A DNA stretch of 61,328 nucleotides from CAXNKG01 sp964202965 (GTDB lineage: Bacteria > Acidobacteriota > Vicinamibacteria > Vicinamibacterales > UBA2999). Location of the stretch: contig CAXNKG010000015.1 of the NCBI GenBank assembly GCA_964202965.1, forward strand, positions 1 through 61,328. The letters run 5' to 3'. Shown here in pieces: positions 59,926-61,328 of this stretch; position 1 is the first letter of the stretch, and each line of letters starts with the position of its first letter. Position numbers and translations under genes: made by a program. Below the pieces are notes generated by a model. That model was not told the DNA's origin. It did not search any database and worked only from the letters and a program-made list of their open reading frames with translations.

Positions 59926-61184
59926 AATACACGGTGGTGACCTTCGGATGCCGCGTGAACCAGGCCGATTCATTCGAGATCGAGGATGCGCTCCGTGCCC
60001 GCGGCGGGGTGTCGTCTTCCCTCGAGGACGCTGAGCTTGTCGTCGTCAATACCTGCTCGGTGACCGCAAGCGCCGATCAGGCGGCGCGTCAGACGATCCG
60101 CCGCGTCGCCAGGATCAACACGGCCGCCAGGGTGGTCGTGACCGGCTGCTACGCAACGCGCCGGCCCGGGGAGGCGGCATCGCTGCCGAATGTCGTGCAG
60201 GTGGTTCGAAACCCCGAGAAGGACAGCTTGATCGAGGACGTAGCCGGCGCCGTTGGAATATCGACGTCGGCCCGGGATGGAGACGGTCCGTGCGGGAGCA
60301 CGCTTGCACCGGGCGTTGCAGGGCGGACGGCGCTCACGCTGCGAGTTCAGACCGGGTGCGAGGAACGCTGCAGCTACTGCATCATTCCGTCGACGCGGGG
60401 TGCGAGCCGGTCCCGGCCGCTGGCCGCGATTCTCGAACAGATCGAACACGCCACGACGGCCGGATACAAGGAGATCGCCATTACCGGGGTGCATCTCGGG
60501 TCGTACGGCCGCGACATGGCGTCACCGGCGTCGCTGCTGCAGTTGCTCACGGCCCTGTCGCGCATCGACGCTCCAGTCCTGTTTCGCATCAGCTCGCTCG
60601 AGCCGATGGATTGCACCGACGCCGTCGTCGATCTGGTCGCCGCGTCCCCGCGCTTCGCGCCGCACTTTCACCTGCCGCTGCAGCACGGGTCGGACGCGAT
60701 GCTGCGCGCGATGCGCCGCCCCTACACGAACGCGCACTACCGGCGGCTGGTGGAGCGGATCGCGTCGCTGATGCCCCACGCCTCGATCGGATCGGACATC
60801 ATTGTCGGGTTTCCGGGAGAGTCGGCCGAGGACTTCGCCGAGATGCAGGCGGTGCTGGGGGGCCTTCCGCTGACGCATCTGCACGTGTTTCCCTACTCCG
60901 ATCGTCCGGGCACCGACGCCGCAGCCCTTCACCCGAAGATTGACGGCCGCGTGGTGCGGGCCCGCGCCGCGGCCATCCGCGACGTTGCGATCGCCTTGTC
61001 GCGGCGCTTCCGGCAGTCACAGATCGGCCGCACGCTGCGCGCGCTGACCGTGGGCGACGGCCGGTCGGTGGTGACCGGAAACTATCTGAAGCTGCGGCTG
61101 GATGTGCCGCGATCGCGGAATGAATGGGTGGATGTTCGCGTGATCAACGAGCGCGACGCGATCCTTGCAGGCGTCGCGGCCTAA
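59922..61184 (+). CDS. mtaB: tRNA t6A37 methylthiotransferase MtaB, 3' end altered by IS630
   Basis: This 420-residue radical-SAM enzyme adds a methylthio group to t6A37 of tRNA. The N-terminal UPF0004 domain has TFGCRVNQADSFEIE, VVNTCSVT and VVTGCYATRR (three cluster cysteines). The radical-SAM loop is GCEERCSYCIIPSTRG, followed by HFHLPLQHGSDAMLRAMRR and SIGSDIIVGFPGES. The C-terminal TRAM-like region ends VRVINERDAILAGVAA. The stop TAA (61182-61184) joins the target TA with the first A of the IS630 element, so the native C-terminus was probably slightly different or longer. Confidence 0.94.
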   Translation: MKYTVVTFGCRVNQADSFEIEDALRARGGVSSSLEDAELVVVNTCSVTASADQAARQTIRRVARINTAARVVVTGCYATRRPGEAASLPNVVQVVRNPEKDSLIEDVAGAVGISTSARDGDGPCGSTLAPGVAGRTALTLRVQTGCEERCSYCIIPSTRGASRSRPLAAILEQIEHATTAGYKEIAITGVHLGSYGRDMASPASLLQLLTALSRIDAPVLFRISSLEPMDCTDAVVDLVAASPRFAPHFHLPLQHGSDAMLRAMRRPYTNAHYRRLVERIASLMPHASIGSDIIVGFPGESAEDFAEMQAVLGGLPLTHLHVFPYSDRPGTDAAALHPKIDGRVVRARAAAIRDVAIALSRRFRQSQIGRTLRALTVGDGRSVVTGNYLKLRLDVPRSRNEWVDVRVINERDAILAGVAA

Positions 61185-61328
61185 AGCGCTTTTCAGATAG
61201 CTCTTGTACGACCCGGGTGCGCCATGGTACTTCTGCGTGCACAACACGGGAGGGCCGATGCGCGCATATTCCATGGATCTTCGAGAACGGGCGCTACGCG
61301 CCAGTGATGCGGGGATGAAGGCCGCGGA
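61184..61328 (+). mobile_element. IS630-family element, 5' end (partial, runs off contig)
   Basis: This is the inverted partner of positions 1-145. It abuts the target TA at 61182-61183 and reads AAGCGCTTTTCAG inward. The contig ends 71 bases into the transposase gene. Confidence 0.75.
61258..61328 (+). CDS. IS630-family transposase, N-terminal fragment
   Basis: The ATG at 61258 opens 23 codons, MRAYSMDLRERALRASDAGM and three more residues, identical to the fragment at 1-71. The catalytic domain is outside the window. Confidence 0.7.
   Translation, partial: MRAYSMDLRERALRASDAGMKAA

Overview
The window reads as one contig of a high-GC, Gram-negative-type chromosome, most likely Acidobacteriota and plausibly Vicinamibacteria. 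Support for this is a VWFA protein of the acidobacterial type, a carboxypeptidase-regulatory/outer-membrane barrel protein, many small secreted proteins and heptamer tandem repeats near genes. This is inference; no rRNA is present to confirm it. Both ends are inverted copies (149 bp) of the start of an IS630-family element, so the contig probably stops at a repeated IS.

Left arm (0.2-23.8 kb): mostly housekeeping genes. They are a MetF-like protein, a dipeptidyl peptidase IV, a beta-CASP nuclease, an aminotransferase, malQ, glnS, rmuC, an M23 peptidase with a frameshift, a DUF1015-serA-serC operon, pcnB, polA, several envelope proteins (lipoprotein, BON, ZIP transporter, VWFA) and a methyltransferase-like gene.

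Mobile island (23,834-26,934): the most unusual part. It is a complete 3,101-bp IS1595-family transposon, with 26-bp terminal inverted repeats beginning GG (23/26 identical) and a perfect 8-bp target duplication, CATCGATT. Besides the transposase it carries a three-gene overlapping passenger operon (winged-helix-like protein, a 48-residue basic protein, a small membrane protein) behind a near-consensus promoter with a palindrome. It also carries a well-folded leucine-type tRNA whose anticodon reads UUA, which would decode the UAA stop, and a second, degenerate tRNA-like sequence. The element inserted in the divergent promoter region between the methyltransferase gene and the inositol-phosphate synthase gene.

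Middle (27-46.5 kb): inositol-1-phosphate synthase, a G8-domain beta-helix protein, a degenerate GGDEF protein divergent from a PilB/GspE-type ATPase with an extra C-terminal double zinc ribbon, a J-domain protein, a MacB/LolD-type ATPase, an overlapping operon of an acyl-CoA mutase and two oligopeptide-type ABC ATPases, a metallophosphoesterase, gpmA-eno, glgC and two secreted or outer-membrane proteins.

Right arm (46.7-61.3 kb): a PDZ/GAF/PAS histidine kinase with its NtrC-type sigma-54 regulator. On the other strand is a compact surface-glycan operon (STAS protein, UbiA-type phosphoribosyl/prenyl transferase, DUF362, an Arg-rich protein, two paralogous GT4 glycosyltransferases, a frameshifted methyltransferase), then a zinc-ribbon protein and rpsU. 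Finally come purD and mtaB; the mtaB stop codon is created by the IS630 junction.
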